From: Bradyrhizobium diazoefficiens
GTDB taxonomy: Bacteria; Pseudomonadota; Alphaproteobacteria; Rhizobiales; Xanthobacteraceae
NCBI RefSeq assembly: GCF_018131015.1
Contig: NZ_JAFCJJ010000003.1
Coordinates: 359,879 to 423,878, forward strand
Direction: 5' to 3'
Length of the DNA: 64,000 nucleotides
This document shows positions 8,271 to 16,435 of this stretch, piece after piece; positions within the stretch are counted from its first letter, which is position 1; every line of letters begins with the position of its first letter. The notes below the pieces were generated by a model. That model was given only the letters and a program-made list of their open reading frames with translations. It made no database searches and was not told where the DNA came from. Both the position numbers and the translations under genes were made by a program.

Positions 8271-9794
8271 TTATCCGCCTTCGGCGATCGCGTCCCGGCT
8301 GCGCGCGAGCGTCTGCTCTTGCGTTCCTGATGCGTCGACGCTCGCCCAACCGACAACGCCGATATTATAGCGCTCTTGCAGCGCGGCAACCTCCGGCGTG
8401 GCGTCGGATGCATCGCCATGCCGATCACCGATCCGGGCCTTTCTGGTCGCAAGGTCCGCAACCAGGAACAGGCCGGTGAATTGCACTCCGCATGTCCGGG
8501 CGAGGGAAGTGACGGCGTCCCGTTCGGACTCCCGCGCAAATACGCCGTCGACGATCGCCGAATGGCCCTGGGCCAGAACACGCCGCGCACATTGCGCCAG
8601 CGTCTCGTAGACTCGCGCCGCAAGCTCGGGCGTATAGGCGAACGGCGGCAGCCGCTCCGTATCGCTGACGCCGAACATCCGCTTGCGCACCACGTCGCTG
8701 CGCAGCACGACGGCTCCCGGCTGCGGCGCTATCGACGGTGCGAGCGCGCGAGCCAAAACCGTCTTTCCGGTGCCCGAAAGTCCACCGACGGCGATGAGAC
8801 GGGGAGCGGGTGGATGGATCAGCGCAAGGGCCAGGTCAAAATAGCGGCGCGCCTCGTCGAGGGTGCGGGGATCACGGGAATGGGGCGGCCGCAGCCGCGC
8901 CAGCGCCACCTGGGCGCGGATCGCGGCGCGGATGGACATGAACAGCGGCAGAGCGCAGAGCGCGTCGAGATTTTCGACAGGCGTTGCCGCGAGATATCGG
9001 TTCAGGACGATGCTGGCCGCGAGCGGCTGGTCGTGATGCAGCAGGTCCATCAGCGTGAAGGCGAGGTCGTAGAGCAGGTCCGTGGTTGCCATCTGGGCGT
9101 CGAATTCGATGGCATCGAACAGCACGGGCTGCCGATCGATCAGTACGATGTTCGCTAGATGCAGATCGCCGTGGCAGCGGCGCACGAAACCGCGATGGCG
9201 GCGCTCTTCGAGCCGGGAACGGATTCGTGCAAACGCCTGCTTTGAGGTTGTGGCAAGCCGTTCGATCTCCTCCGCCTGGAAATGATCGCCGTTCCGTAGG
9301 CCGTTGCTGTTTCCGTCGATCAGGACCGGGATCGATGAAATCCAGGCTTCGCTGTCGGCGGGGACCGCCGCGGAATGCGAGGCTGCGATCGCATCGGCGA
9401 TGGCCGCGGCGAGGTCCGCGTCGAACCGACCGGCCTTCGCCAGATGGTCGAGGGTGCGGCTTTCGTCGAAGCGGGACATGTCGATGGCGTATTCGATCGG
9501 CCGCCCGGGGCCGTCGACCTTCACCGATCCGTCCGGCTCCTCCGTGATCGCCACGACGCGGTGATAGATTTGCGGTGCCAGCGGCCGGTTGATCCTGATT
9601 TCCTCCTCGCAAGCCGCCTTTCGCTTTTCTAGCGTTGAATAGTCGAGGAACGGAAACCGGACGGCTCGCTTGATCTTCAACGCACGCGTTCCATCGAGAA
9701 AGACCGACGCAGCATGCGTATCGATCCGCGTCACGCCGGGAGGCGAGGCGAGCGCGGCAAAGACCCGTTCCTGGTCCGCAGAATTGTTTGTCAT
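8271..9794 (-). CDS. Aminoglycoside-phosphotransferase-like plus AAA/P-loop kinase fusion protein
   Basis: About 507 residues with two parts. The N-terminal half has an APH/choline-kinase-like fold with the Brenner motif CHGDLHLANIV and the metal-binding FDAIEFD. The C-terminal third is a P-loop kinase with Walker A GGLSGTGKT at about residues 337-345, followed by LRSDVVRKRMFG. The combination is widespread as a conserved protein of unknown substrate; a homologue type is found in the mycobacterial dormancy (DosR) set (Rv2004c, recalled not searched). The start is the ATG at 9792-9794, with a GTG just before it. It is the first gene of a leftward pair with CHAD, 85 bases from an FNR-type box. 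It probably phosphorylates a small molecule; the target is unknown. Confidence 0.85.
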   Translation of the reverse strand: MTNNSADQERVFAALASPPGVTRIDTHAASVFLDGTRALKIKRAVRFPFLDYSTLEKRKAACEEEIRINRPLAPQIYHRVVAITEEPDGSVKVDGPGRPIEYAIDMSRFDESRTLDHLAKAGRFDADLAAAIADAIAASHSAAVPADSEAWISSIPVLIDGNSNGLRNGDHFQAEEIERLATTSKQAFARIRSRLEERRHRGFVRRCHGDLHLANIVLIDRQPVLFDAIEFDAQMATTDLLYDLAFTLMDLLHHDQPLAASIVLNRYLAATPVENLDALCALPLFMSIRAAIRAQVALARLRPPHSRDPRTLDEARRYFDLALALIHPPAPRLIAVGGLSGTGKTVLARALAPSIAPQPGAVVLRSDVVRKRMFGVSDTERLPPFAYTPELAARVYETLAQCARRVLAQGHSAIVDGVFARESERDAVTSLARTCGVQFTGLFLVADLATRKARIGDRHGDASDATPEVAALQERYNIGVVGWASVDASGTQEQTLARSRDAIAEGG

Positions 9795-9875
9795 CACTGC
9801 CGGCTTATGAAATTGGGCGGGCGGTCCGGCCGCAAAACAAGCTCATAATCCCTACAACGGGATCGCGACCAGTCC

Positions 9876-9889
9876 TTGACTTCCGTCAA
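9876..9889. promoter_or_regulatory. FNR/FixK-type box (APH-AAA/usp intergenic, left)
   Basis: TTGACTTCCGTCAA, a perfect 5-4-5 inverted repeat about 85 bases upstream of the leftward APH-AAA/CHAD unit. Confidence 0.75.
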
Positions 9890-9924
9890 GGCCTGCCGTG
9901 GGCTGGCGGAACGGATTTCCCGGG

Positions 9925-9938
9925 TTGACGAGGATCAA
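9925..9938. promoter_or_regulatory. FNR/FixK-type box (APH-AAA/usp intergenic, right)
   Basis: TTGACGAGGATCAA retains TTGA-N6-TCAA. Its centre is 55 bases before the universal stress protein start and 49 bases from the left box, again giving one site per divergent unit. Confidence 0.7.
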
Positions 9939-9986
9939 GCGTCCCGATGCAGGGCGGCCTATTTGTGGCCGGCAAGGAGAATTCCG

Positions 9987-10826
9987 ATGCCGATCAAGGA
10001 TGTCTTTCTGCCGCTCGTGGGCCGGCCGCGTGGACCCGCGCAGGACGCGATTGGCAAATGTGTAACTGTTGCCGCGGGCCTCGGGGCCAGGATCTCCGCG
10101 CTTGCGCTCGATGAGGATGTTTTCGAGCGGCCGAAAGTGTCGTTTCCCGGTGAACCGGATTCCATCGAACCAAGGGGAGTGCGCGAGCCCAGCGACATGC
10201 AGCAACTCCTGAACGCGTTCACCCATGCGGCTTCCCGCGCCGGCATTCGCGCCACGAGCCGATCGATCACGGTGCCGAAGGACCAGGTCGCAACGATCTT
10301 GGCGGAACAAGCGCGCTGCAGCGATCTCACGCTCGTTCCTGTAACGTCGCACGACAGCCGAACCGAGAAACTCGTCGAAATTTTCCTGTTCGACTCCGGC
10401 CGGCCTGTGCTGCTCTGCCCGGAGGAACATGTTGATGTCCTGCGGCCGGAACTCCAAGATGTGATGATCGCCTGGGACCACTCGGCGCCGGCCGCGCGCG
10501 CGATCGGCGACGCGCTGCCCATCCTCCAGGCTGCCGCCTCGGTCCGCGTGGTCACCGTGACTGACGACAAGACCGAGGCCATCAAGCAATCCGGAACAAG
10601 GCTCGTGGACCATTTGAGGGAACATGGCATCTATGCGTCCTTCGAGACGGTGAAGGCCGGCGGCAGCTCGATTGGCAAGGTGCTCGACAGTTTTGCCCAT
10701 TCGCAGGCGATCGATGCCATCGTCATGGGAGCCTACAACCATTCGCGCCTGAACGAAACGCTCTGGGGAGGCGTGACCAAGACCGTCATTGGCCAGCCAC
10801 CGTGCTGGGTTATGATGTCGCACTAG
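9987..10826 (+). CDS. Tandem universal stress protein
   Basis: 279 residues, about twice a single Usp domain. Residues 1-140 are a degenerate first Usp fold. The second half (about 155-279) keeps the nucleotide-loop pattern ending MGAYNHSRLNETLWGGVTKTVI, the usual G-x2-G-x9-G(S/T) region of ATP-binding Usp proteins in slightly altered form. The start is the ATG at 9987 behind AAGGAGAATTCCG; an upstream in-frame start at 9876 would run through the FNR-type boxes. It is a cytoplasmic stress or energy-state protein. It stands first in a unit with the acyl-CoA synthetase-GNAT gene (68-base gap) and is probably induced at low oxygen. Confidence 0.88.
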   Translation: MPIKDVFLPLVGRPRGPAQDAIGKCVTVAAGLGARISALALDEDVFERPKVSFPGEPDSIEPRGVREPSDMQQLLNAFTHAASRAGIRATSRSITVPKDQVATILAEQARCSDLTLVPVTSHDSRTEKLVEIFLFDSGRPVLLCPEEHVDVLRPELQDVMIAWDHSAPAARAIGDALPILQAAASVRVVTVTDDKTEAIKQSGTRLVDHLREHGIYASFETVKAGGSSIGKVLDSFAHSQAIDAIVMGAYNHSRLNETLWGGVTKTVIGQPPCWVMMSH

Positions 10827-10894
10827 GCGCTATTGCCGTATCTCCGCTGGTTTTCTAACCCATCGACCCGTCGCCAGACCGGACGTTCGCCATC

Positions 10895-13588
10895 ATGTCG
10901 ACCTATCGCCTGAAGAACCTGTTATCGCCCCGGTCCGTTGCCCTCGTCGGTGCGAGCCCTCGTCCGGCCTCCGTTGGACGTGCCGTCCTGGAGAACATCA
11001 ACAAGGCGGGATTCAAGGGGGCTTTCGGCCTGGTCAATTCGCGCCATGAGGAGGTTGGCGGCGTTCCTGCCGTGAGTGACCTGAACGAGCTGTCGTTCGT
11101 CCCCGAACTCGTCGTCATTACGGCGCCGGCGATCGAGGTTCCGGGAATCATCGATCGAGCCGGCCGGCGCGGCTCGGCAGGGGCCCTGATCGTCTCGGCA
11201 GGGCTCGGTCAGGGACCGGGGTCGCTGCACGAGGCCGCAATCGCTGCAGCTAGAAAATACGGGATGCGGCTGATTGGTCCGAACTGTCTCGGCATCATGA
11301 TGCCGGGCGCGAGTCTCAACGCCGGTTTCGCCGCGCATATGCCGGGACCGGGAAACCTCGCTCTGATCTCGCAATCGGGCGCGATCGCGGCCGGAATGGT
11401 GGATTGGGCCGCGCAGCGCGGCGTCGGCTTCTCCGGCATCGTGTCGATCGGCGATCAGATCGACGTCGACATTGCGGACCTGCTGGACTACTTCGCACTC
11501 GATCACCAAACCAGAGCGATCCTGCTTTATATCGAGGCGATCAAGGACGCGCGAAAGTTCATGTCGGCGGCGCGGGCGGCCGCGCGCGTGAAGCCCGTCG
11601 TCGTGGTGAAATCCGGCCGCATGCCGCAGGGCGCGAAGGCCGCCGCCACGCACACCGGTGCCCTCGCCGGCGCGGATGCCGTCTATGATGCCGCATTCCG
11701 CCGCGCCGGCGTCCTCAGGGTGTCCGACCTGCGCGAGCTGTTCGACTGTGCCGAGACGCTCGGCCGGATCGGATCTCCGGCGGGAAAGCGCCTCGCGATC
11801 CTGACCAATGGTGGCGGCATCGGCGTCCTGGCCGTCGACCGCCTTGTGGACCTCGGCGGCATCCCTGCGCCCATGACGCCGGAAACGCGAGGCGCGCTGG
11901 ATGCGGTGCTGCCGTCGACCTGGTCCGGCACCAATCCGGTCGATATCGTCGGCGACGCCGATGCGGCGCGCTATGCGGCGGCGCTCGAAGTACTGCTGGC
12001 CGATCCCGGCAACGACGCGGTCCTGGTGCTCAACGTGCAGACCGCGATCGCATCGGCCGAGACGATTGCGACGACAGTGACGGAATTGGTCGGCAAATAT
12101 CGCGAGAAATATCGCAGCTGGGCCAAGCCCGTGCTCGCCGCCTGGGTGGGAGCCGATCAGGGTATCGTCGATACGCTGTCGGGTGCCGGCGTTCCCAACT
12201 ATCCGACCGAGGACGATGCGGTGCGGGGCTTCATGCATCTGGTCCGGCATCGCGAAGTCGTCGAGGAGCTGAGCCAGGTTCCTCCCACGATGCCTGACGC
12301 ATTCGTGCCGGATGTCGCGGCTGCGAGGCAGATTGCTGCGGGCGCGATCGCCGATGGCCGCAAGTGGCTCGAGCCGGTCGAGATCAAGCATCTGCTCGAA
12401 GCCTATGACATCGCGATGGTGCCGACCCGCGCAGCCGCAGATGTCGAGCAGGCGGTGACTTATGCGAACGAAATATTCGCGCAAGGTGCAACCGTCGTGC
12501 TGAAGATCCTGTCGCGCGACATCGTGCACAAGTCTGACGTCGGCGGCGTCGTGCTCAACCTGACCACGCCCGAAGCGGTCCGCGCGGCCGCGACCGACAT
12601 TCTTGCGCGGGCGAAGAGGTTGCGGCCGGAGGCCCGCATCGCCGGCGTCATCGTGCAGGCGATGGTCGTCAAGGCAAAGGCGCGCGAAGTGATCCTCGGT
12701 CTTGCCGACGATCCGACCTTCGGCACCGTCGTCGTGTTCGGCCGTGGCGGCACGGCGGTCGAGATCATCAACGACAAGGCGCTGGCGCTGCCGCCGCTCG
12801 ACCTGCAGCTTGCCCGTGACTTGATCGAGCGCACGCGCGTTTCGCGGCTGCTCCGCGCATACCGCGACGTGCCGGCTGTCAAGCAGGATGCGGTCGCCAT
12901 GGTGCTCGTCAAGCTGGCGCAGATGGCGGCCGACATCCCCGAACTCCGCGAGCTCGATATCAATCCACTGCTGGTGGACGAAACCGGTGTGACGGCCGTC
13001 GATGCGCGCGTTGCCGTAGGGCCACCGGTACGGAAGTTCGTAGGCTCGGGCCCTGCCAATTTCGCGGTTCGGGCCTACCCGTCACAGTGGGAGCGCCGTC
13101 TCGCGCTGAAGGGCGACTGGCGCATCTTCGTGCGGCCCCTGCGTCCCGAGGACGAGCCGACCATCCACGAATTCCTGCGTCACGTGACCCCCAACGACCT
13201 CCGCCTGCGCTTCTTCGCGCCGATGAAGGAGTTTACGCACGAGTTCATTGCCCGCCTGACCCAGCTCGACTATGCGCGCGCGATGGCCTTCATCGCGTTC
13301 GATGAGGCAACTAATGAGATGGTGGGCGTGGTCCGGCTCCACTCGGACTCGATCTACGAGACCGGCGAATACGCGATCCTGTTGCGCTCCGACCTCAAGG
13401 GCAGAGGGCTCGGATGGACCCTGATGCAGCTCATCATCGACTATGCGAAATCGGAGGGGCTGAAAACCATCTCCGGCGACGTACTGCGGGAGAACATCGT
13501 GATGCTCGAAATGTGCCGCCAACTCGGTTTCGAGGTCAAGCCGGATCCGACCGAGCCCGATGTCTGCGACGTCAGGCTGAAGCTTTGA
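10895..13588 (+). CDS. NDP-forming acyl-CoA synthetase-like/GNAT fusion (Pat-type protein acetyltransferase)
   Basis: 897 residues: CoA-binding Rossmann domain (about 10-105, SVALVGASPRPASVG), succinyl-CoA-ligase-like domain (about 150-290) with HTGALAG at 253-259, ATP-grasp domain (about 490-700), and a C-terminal GNAT acetyltransferase domain (about 740-890) with the acetyl-CoA loop RGLGWTL at 837-843. This layout is that of the Pat lysine acetyltransferases, which in Rhodopseudomonas and Salmonella switch off acyl-CoA synthetases by acetylation. His253 lies where the phosphohistidine of NDP-forming synthetases is found, so enzymatic ligase activity is possible too. It follows the Usp gene, which matters because Usp-like domains sense the nucleotides that gauge energy charge. 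The aryl-CoA ligase at 2329 has a C-terminal catalytic lysine of the kind Pat targets; a functional link is inference. Confidence 0.9.
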   Translation: MSTYRLKNLLSPRSVALVGASPRPASVGRAVLENINKAGFKGAFGLVNSRHEEVGGVPAVSDLNELSFVPELVVITAPAIEVPGIIDRAGRRGSAGALIVSAGLGQGPGSLHEAAIAAARKYGMRLIGPNCLGIMMPGASLNAGFAAHMPGPGNLALISQSGAIAAGMVDWAAQRGVGFSGIVSIGDQIDVDIADLLDYFALDHQTRAILLYIEAIKDARKFMSAARAAARVKPVVVVKSGRMPQGAKAAATHTGALAGADAVYDAAFRRAGVLRVSDLRELFDCAETLGRIGSPAGKRLAILTNGGGIGVLAVDRLVDLGGIPAPMTPETRGALDAVLPSTWSGTNPVDIVGDADAARYAAALEVLLADPGNDAVLVLNVQTAIASAETIATTVTELVGKYREKYRSWAKPVLAAWVGADQGIVDTLSGAGVPNYPTEDDAVRGFMHLVRHREVVEELSQVPPTMPDAFVPDVAAARQIAAGAIADGRKWLEPVEIKHLLEAYDIAMVPTRAAADVEQAVTYANEIFAQGATVVLKILSRDIVHKSDVGGVVLNLTTPEAVRAAATDILARAKRLRPEARIAGVIVQAMVVKAKAREVILGLADDPTFGTVVVFGRGGTAVEIINDKALALPPLDLQLARDLIERTRVSRLLRAYRDVPAVKQDAVAMVLVKLAQMAADIPELRELDINPLLVDETGVTAVDARVAVGPPVRKFVGSGPANFAVRAYPSQWERRLALKGDWRIFVRPLRPEDEPTIHEFLRHVTPNDLRLRFFAPMKEFTHEFIARLTQLDYARAMAFIAFDEATNEMVGVVRLHSDSIYETGEYAILLRSDLKGRGLGWTLMQLIIDYAKSEGLKTISGDVLRENIVMLEMCRQLGFEVKPDPTEPDVCDVRLKL

Positions 13589-13595
13589 TGGCCGG

Positions 13596-14084
13596 CTAGG
13601 AGCGCGCCTCGGAGGATGCCTCTAGGTCAGTTTCCTTGGCTGTCTTCCGCATGTTCTTGACGATGATTGCGATCAACGGCACAAGCAACGGCACGATCGC
13701 GCTGAGTGGGTGATGGACAGCGCCGGTCATCTGAGCATGGAAAGCGCGCGCCTCCAGTTGCAGCGCTTCGACCGACGCATCGTGGATTTCATTGGCGAGC
13801 TCGATATCGCGTCCTGACGGGCTGCGTCCCGCGATGACGAACAGGATCGCCGCGATGACGAAATTGATCGCGCCGAGGGCGGCGGCTGCGGCGATCGCGC
13901 TCCAGATCTGGACCAGGGCGAAATAGGCCGCCAGCTCCAGCATCAAAAGCCCGAACGCGGCGATCAGGGCGGCGAAGGCCCGCAGGCCGAGTCCGACCAG
14001 CAGGTGGCGGAGCCTGATGTCCGCGATAATCCGGTCCGTGCGCCACAGGGCGCGCAGATGCTTGACGACATTCTCGGTGTTCAC
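13596..14084 (-). CDS. Holin-X/phage-holin-family-like small membrane protein
   Basis: 162 residues with two adjacent hydrophobic segments (about 28-60 and 64-86), a soluble stretch and a third at about 125-145 (LSAIVPLLVPLIAII). This resembles the Actinobacterial Holin-X/phage holin family 3 type found in bacterial chromosomes beside DUF883 proteins. It starts with a GTG at 14082-14084 immediately after the TAG of the DUF883-like gene, with GAGGAGG upstream, so the two are translationally coupled. No phage genes are near, so a lysis role is unlikely. A stress-related envelope role is a guess. It converges with the Pat-type gene (7 bases between). Confidence 0.7.
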   Translation of the reverse strand: MNTENVVKHLRALWRTDRIIADIRLRHLLVGLGLRAFAALIAAFGLLMLELAAYFALVQIWSAIAAAAALGAINFVIAAILFVIAGRSPSGRDIELANEIHDASVEALQLEARAFHAQMTGAVHHPLSAIVPLLVPLIAIIVKNMRKTAKETDLEASSEARS

Positions 14085-14360
14085 CTAGTGCCTCCTCAGC
14101 ATGAAGCCGACGACCACACCGAGCGCGAAAGCGGAGGCCAGCGAGGCGAGCGGGCTCTCCGCAACGAGACCGTGGAGCTGTTCCTGCTCTTCGCTGACGG
14201 TCTCGCCGAGCTCGGCCAGCGCGGCCTTGATCTGGTCGGCGAGTGCCTCGACATGATCCTTCGATGTCTCGAACGCGTCTTCGCCGGCCGTGCTCAACAG
14301 ACGCGTGACGTCGACCTTCAATGCCTTGAGCTCGTCGCTTATACTTCCGGTGTCGAACAT
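14085..14360 (-). CDS. DUF883/ElaB-YqjD-like membrane-anchored protein
   Basis: 91 residues: a long amphipathic helix (about 5-65, rich in E, K, A and D) followed by a single C-terminal membrane segment (ASLASAFALGVVVGFMLRRH) ending with the basic tail typical of DUF883/YqjD. In E. coli such proteins bind ribosomes at the membrane in stationary phase. The start is the ATG at 14358-14360 behind GGAGGCGGCCC. An FNR-type box lies 57 bases upstream. It forms a two-gene unit with the holin-like gene. Function here is unknown beyond the family inference. Confidence 0.8.
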   Translation of the reverse strand: MFDTGSISDELKALKVDVTRLLSTAGEDAFETSKDHVEALADQIKAALAELGETVSEEQEQLHGLVAESPLASLASAFALGVVVGFMLRRH

Positions 14361-14410
14361 GGGCCGCCTCCATTGAATACCCGAGCTTAGGGGGGGCGGT
14401 CCGCACGCCA

Positions 14411-14424
14411 TTGATTTGCGTCAA
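14411..14424. promoter_or_regulatory. FNR/FixK-type box (DUF883/mlaE-like intergenic)
   Basis: TTGATTTGCGTCAA. Its centre is 57 bases from the DUF883-like start and about 103 from the ABC permease start. Only one box is seen in this divergent gap. Confidence 0.7.
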
Positions 14425-14519
14425 GACGGCCTTGCCGGGCTCGTGGTTGAGGCAGGCCATTCGAGTGGTAATGTGCCCGCCGAGACCACACCGGGGGAGG
14501 AGGTCGCCCCCATGAGGAC

Positions 14520-15662
14520 ATGAGCGTGAATTCGCAACCCCTGCTGCTGGCAACGCCGTCCGGCGATACGCTGAAACTGCGTCCCGAAGGACCATGGATA
14601 GCGGCACATGTGTCGACGCTTGAAGCGCTGGCCGGATCGGTCGGGGCGGATGTCGGTCGATCGCGCGCCGTGACGCTTGACATGTCCGGCGTCAGCGCGC
14701 TCGACACGCTCGGCGCCTGGATCCTGGAAAAACTGTCGCGCAAGGCGGCAGCGTCGGGCGAGCAGGCCGCCGTCGTCGGCGTGGCCGATCATTTCACCGG
14801 ACTGATGGACGAGGTGCGCCAGGTCAACCGGCACACGCCGGCGCCGGCGGCCGCGGCCAACCCGGTGCTGTCGAGGCTCGGCGAACTCGGCAAGGCTACG
14901 TTCAGCGCTCGGGAAGACATAGCAATCTTCCTCCAGATGCTCGGCGCATTGTTCGTGTCCGTGTGGGGGGTGCTGCGCCGTCCGCGCTCGCTGCGGCTGA
15001 CGTCGCTGGTGTATCAGCTCAACCGGATCGGCGTGCAGGCGATCCCCATCGTCGCGCTGATCACATTCCTGATCGGCGCCATCATCGCCCAGCAGGGGTT
15101 CTTTCATTTCCGCCGGTTCGGCGCCGAGTCCTACACCGTCGACATGGTCGGCATCCTCGTGTTGCGCGAACTCGGCGTGTTGGTCGTCGCCATCATGGTC
15201 GCCGGCCGCTCGGGAAGCGCCTACACGGCCGAGCTCGGCTCGATGAAAATGCGCGAGGAGATCGATGCGCTCTCGACCATGGGGCTCGATCCGGTCGAGG
15301 TTCTGATCCTGCCGCGCGTGGCGGCGCTGGTCATTGCGCTGCCGATCCTCGCCTTCATCGGTTCGATTGCGGCGCTCTATGGCGGCGGCCTGGTCGCCCA
15401 GTTCTACGGCGACATGGGTCCGGCGATCTATATCGCCCGGCTGCACGAGGCCATCTCCGTCACCCATTTCGAGGTCGGCATCCTGAAGGCGCCGTTCATG
15501 GCGCTGGTGATCGGGATCGTCGCCTGCAGTGAGGGGCTCCGCGTGAAAGGCAGCGCGGAGTCGCTCGGACGGCAGACGACGACGTCCGTGGTCAAGTCGA
15601 TCTTCCTCGTGATCGTGCTCGACGGCCTGTTCGCGATCTTCTTTGCCTCGATTGGAATGTGA
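14520..15662 (+). CDS. MlaE-type lipid ABC transporter permease with N-terminal STAS domain
   Basis: 380 residues. Residues 20-120 form a STAS-like domain (VTLDMSGVSALDTLGAWIL), followed by the MlaE permease domain from about 135 with five to six hydrophobic segments and the conserved RELGVLVVAIMVAGRSGSA and EIDALSTMGLDPVE stretches. MlaE forms the inner-membrane core of MCE transporters that move phospholipids between membranes. In E. coli the STAS partner (MlaB) is a separate protein; fused STAS-MlaE is common in alphaproteobacteria. The start is the ATG at 14520 (GAGG upstream). It is the first gene of a compact three-gene unit: permease, ATPase, MCE protein. Confidence 0.93.
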   Translation: MSVNSQPLLLATPSGDTLKLRPEGPWIAAHVSTLEALAGSVGADVGRSRAVTLDMSGVSALDTLGAWILEKLSRKAAASGEQAAVVGVADHFTGLMDEVRQVNRHTPAPAAAANPVLSRLGELGKATFSAREDIAIFLQMLGALFVSVWGVLRRPRSLRLTSLVYQLNRIGVQAIPIVALITFLIGAIIAQQGFFHFRRFGAESYTVDMVGILVLRELGVLVVAIMVAGRSGSAYTAELGSMKMREEIDALSTMGLDPVEVLILPRVAALVIALPILAFIGSIAALYGGGLVAQFYGDMGPAIYIARLHEAISVTHFEVGILKAPFMALVIGIVACSEGLRVKGSAESLGRQTTTSVVKSIFLVIVLDGLFAIFFASIGM

Positions 15663-15664
15663 CG

Positions 15665-16432
15665 ATGAACCAATCGCAGCAGGAGTTCGCGATCCGGGTC
15701 CGCGAGCTCGTGGTCGGCTTCGGCCGCCAGACTGTGCTCGACCATCTGTCGCTCGACGTGCGCCGTGGCGAAATTCTCGGCCTGGTGGGCGCATCCGGTG
15801 GCGGCAAGTCGGTGCTGATGCGGACCATCATCGGCCTCATCCCGCGCCAAGGCGGTACCATCGAAATCATGGGACAGCCGACCCGTGGTCGCACGGAAGG
15901 CGCGGCCATGACATGGGGCATCCTGTTCCAGCAGGGCGCGCTGTTTTCGTCGCTGACGGTGCGGCAGAACGTGCAGTTTCCGCTGCGAGAAAACCTCGTG
16001 CTGTCGCAGGAGCTGATGGATGAGATCGCGATCGCCAAGCTCGAGATGGTCGGGCTCAGGGCGCAGGATGCCGACAAATATCCGGCCGAATTGTCCGGCG
16101 GCATGACCAAGCGCGTGGCGCTGGCGCGTGCGCTGGCGCTCGATCCGCCGATTCTGTTCCTCGACGAGCCGACCTCCGGCCTCGATCCGATCGCCGCCGG
16201 GGATTTCGACGCGCTGATCACGACCCTGCAGAGGACGCTTGGACTGACCGTCTTCATGGTCACCCACGATCTTGCGAGCCTCACCGCCGTCTGTGATCGC
16301 GTCGCCGCGCTCGCCGACGGCAGGATCGTGGCGATCGGTCCGATGCGCGAGCTGCTTCAATCCGAGCATCCCTGGGTGCGGGCGTATTTCCACGGCAAGC
16401 GCTCGCAGATGCTGCAACACGAGATGAGATGA
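15665..16432 (+). CDS. MlaF-type lipid ABC transporter ATP-binding protein
   Basis: 255 residues with Walker A GASGGGKS (42-49), Q-loop at Q89-Q90, signature LSGGMTKR (143-150) and Walker B ILFLDEPT (163-170). The serine-threonine-poor LSGGM signature and the overall pattern fit the MCE-transporter (MlaF/Mkl) ATPases. The preceding permease stops two bases before this ATG; an overlapping GTG at 15659 is an alternative. Energises the lipid transporter from the cytoplasmic face. Confidence 0.93.
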   Translation: MNQSQQEFAIRVRELVVGFGRQTVLDHLSLDVRRGEILGLVGASGGGKSVLMRTIIGLIPRQGGTIEIMGQPTRGRTEGAAMTWGILFQQGALFSSLTVRQNVQFPLRENLVLSQELMDEIAIAKLEMVGLRAQDADKYPAELSGGMTKRVALARALALDPPILFLDEPTSGLDPIAAGDFDALITTLQRTLGLTVFMVTHDLASLTAVCDRVAALADGRIVAIGPMRELLQSEHPWVRAYFHGKRSQMLQHEMR

Positions 16433-16435
16433 ACG

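Noticed and set aside
13596..14084. Holin-like protein as a sign of prophage
   Set aside because: No lysin, capsid, integrase or other phage gene nearby; family is found as a chromosomal membrane protein with DUF883.
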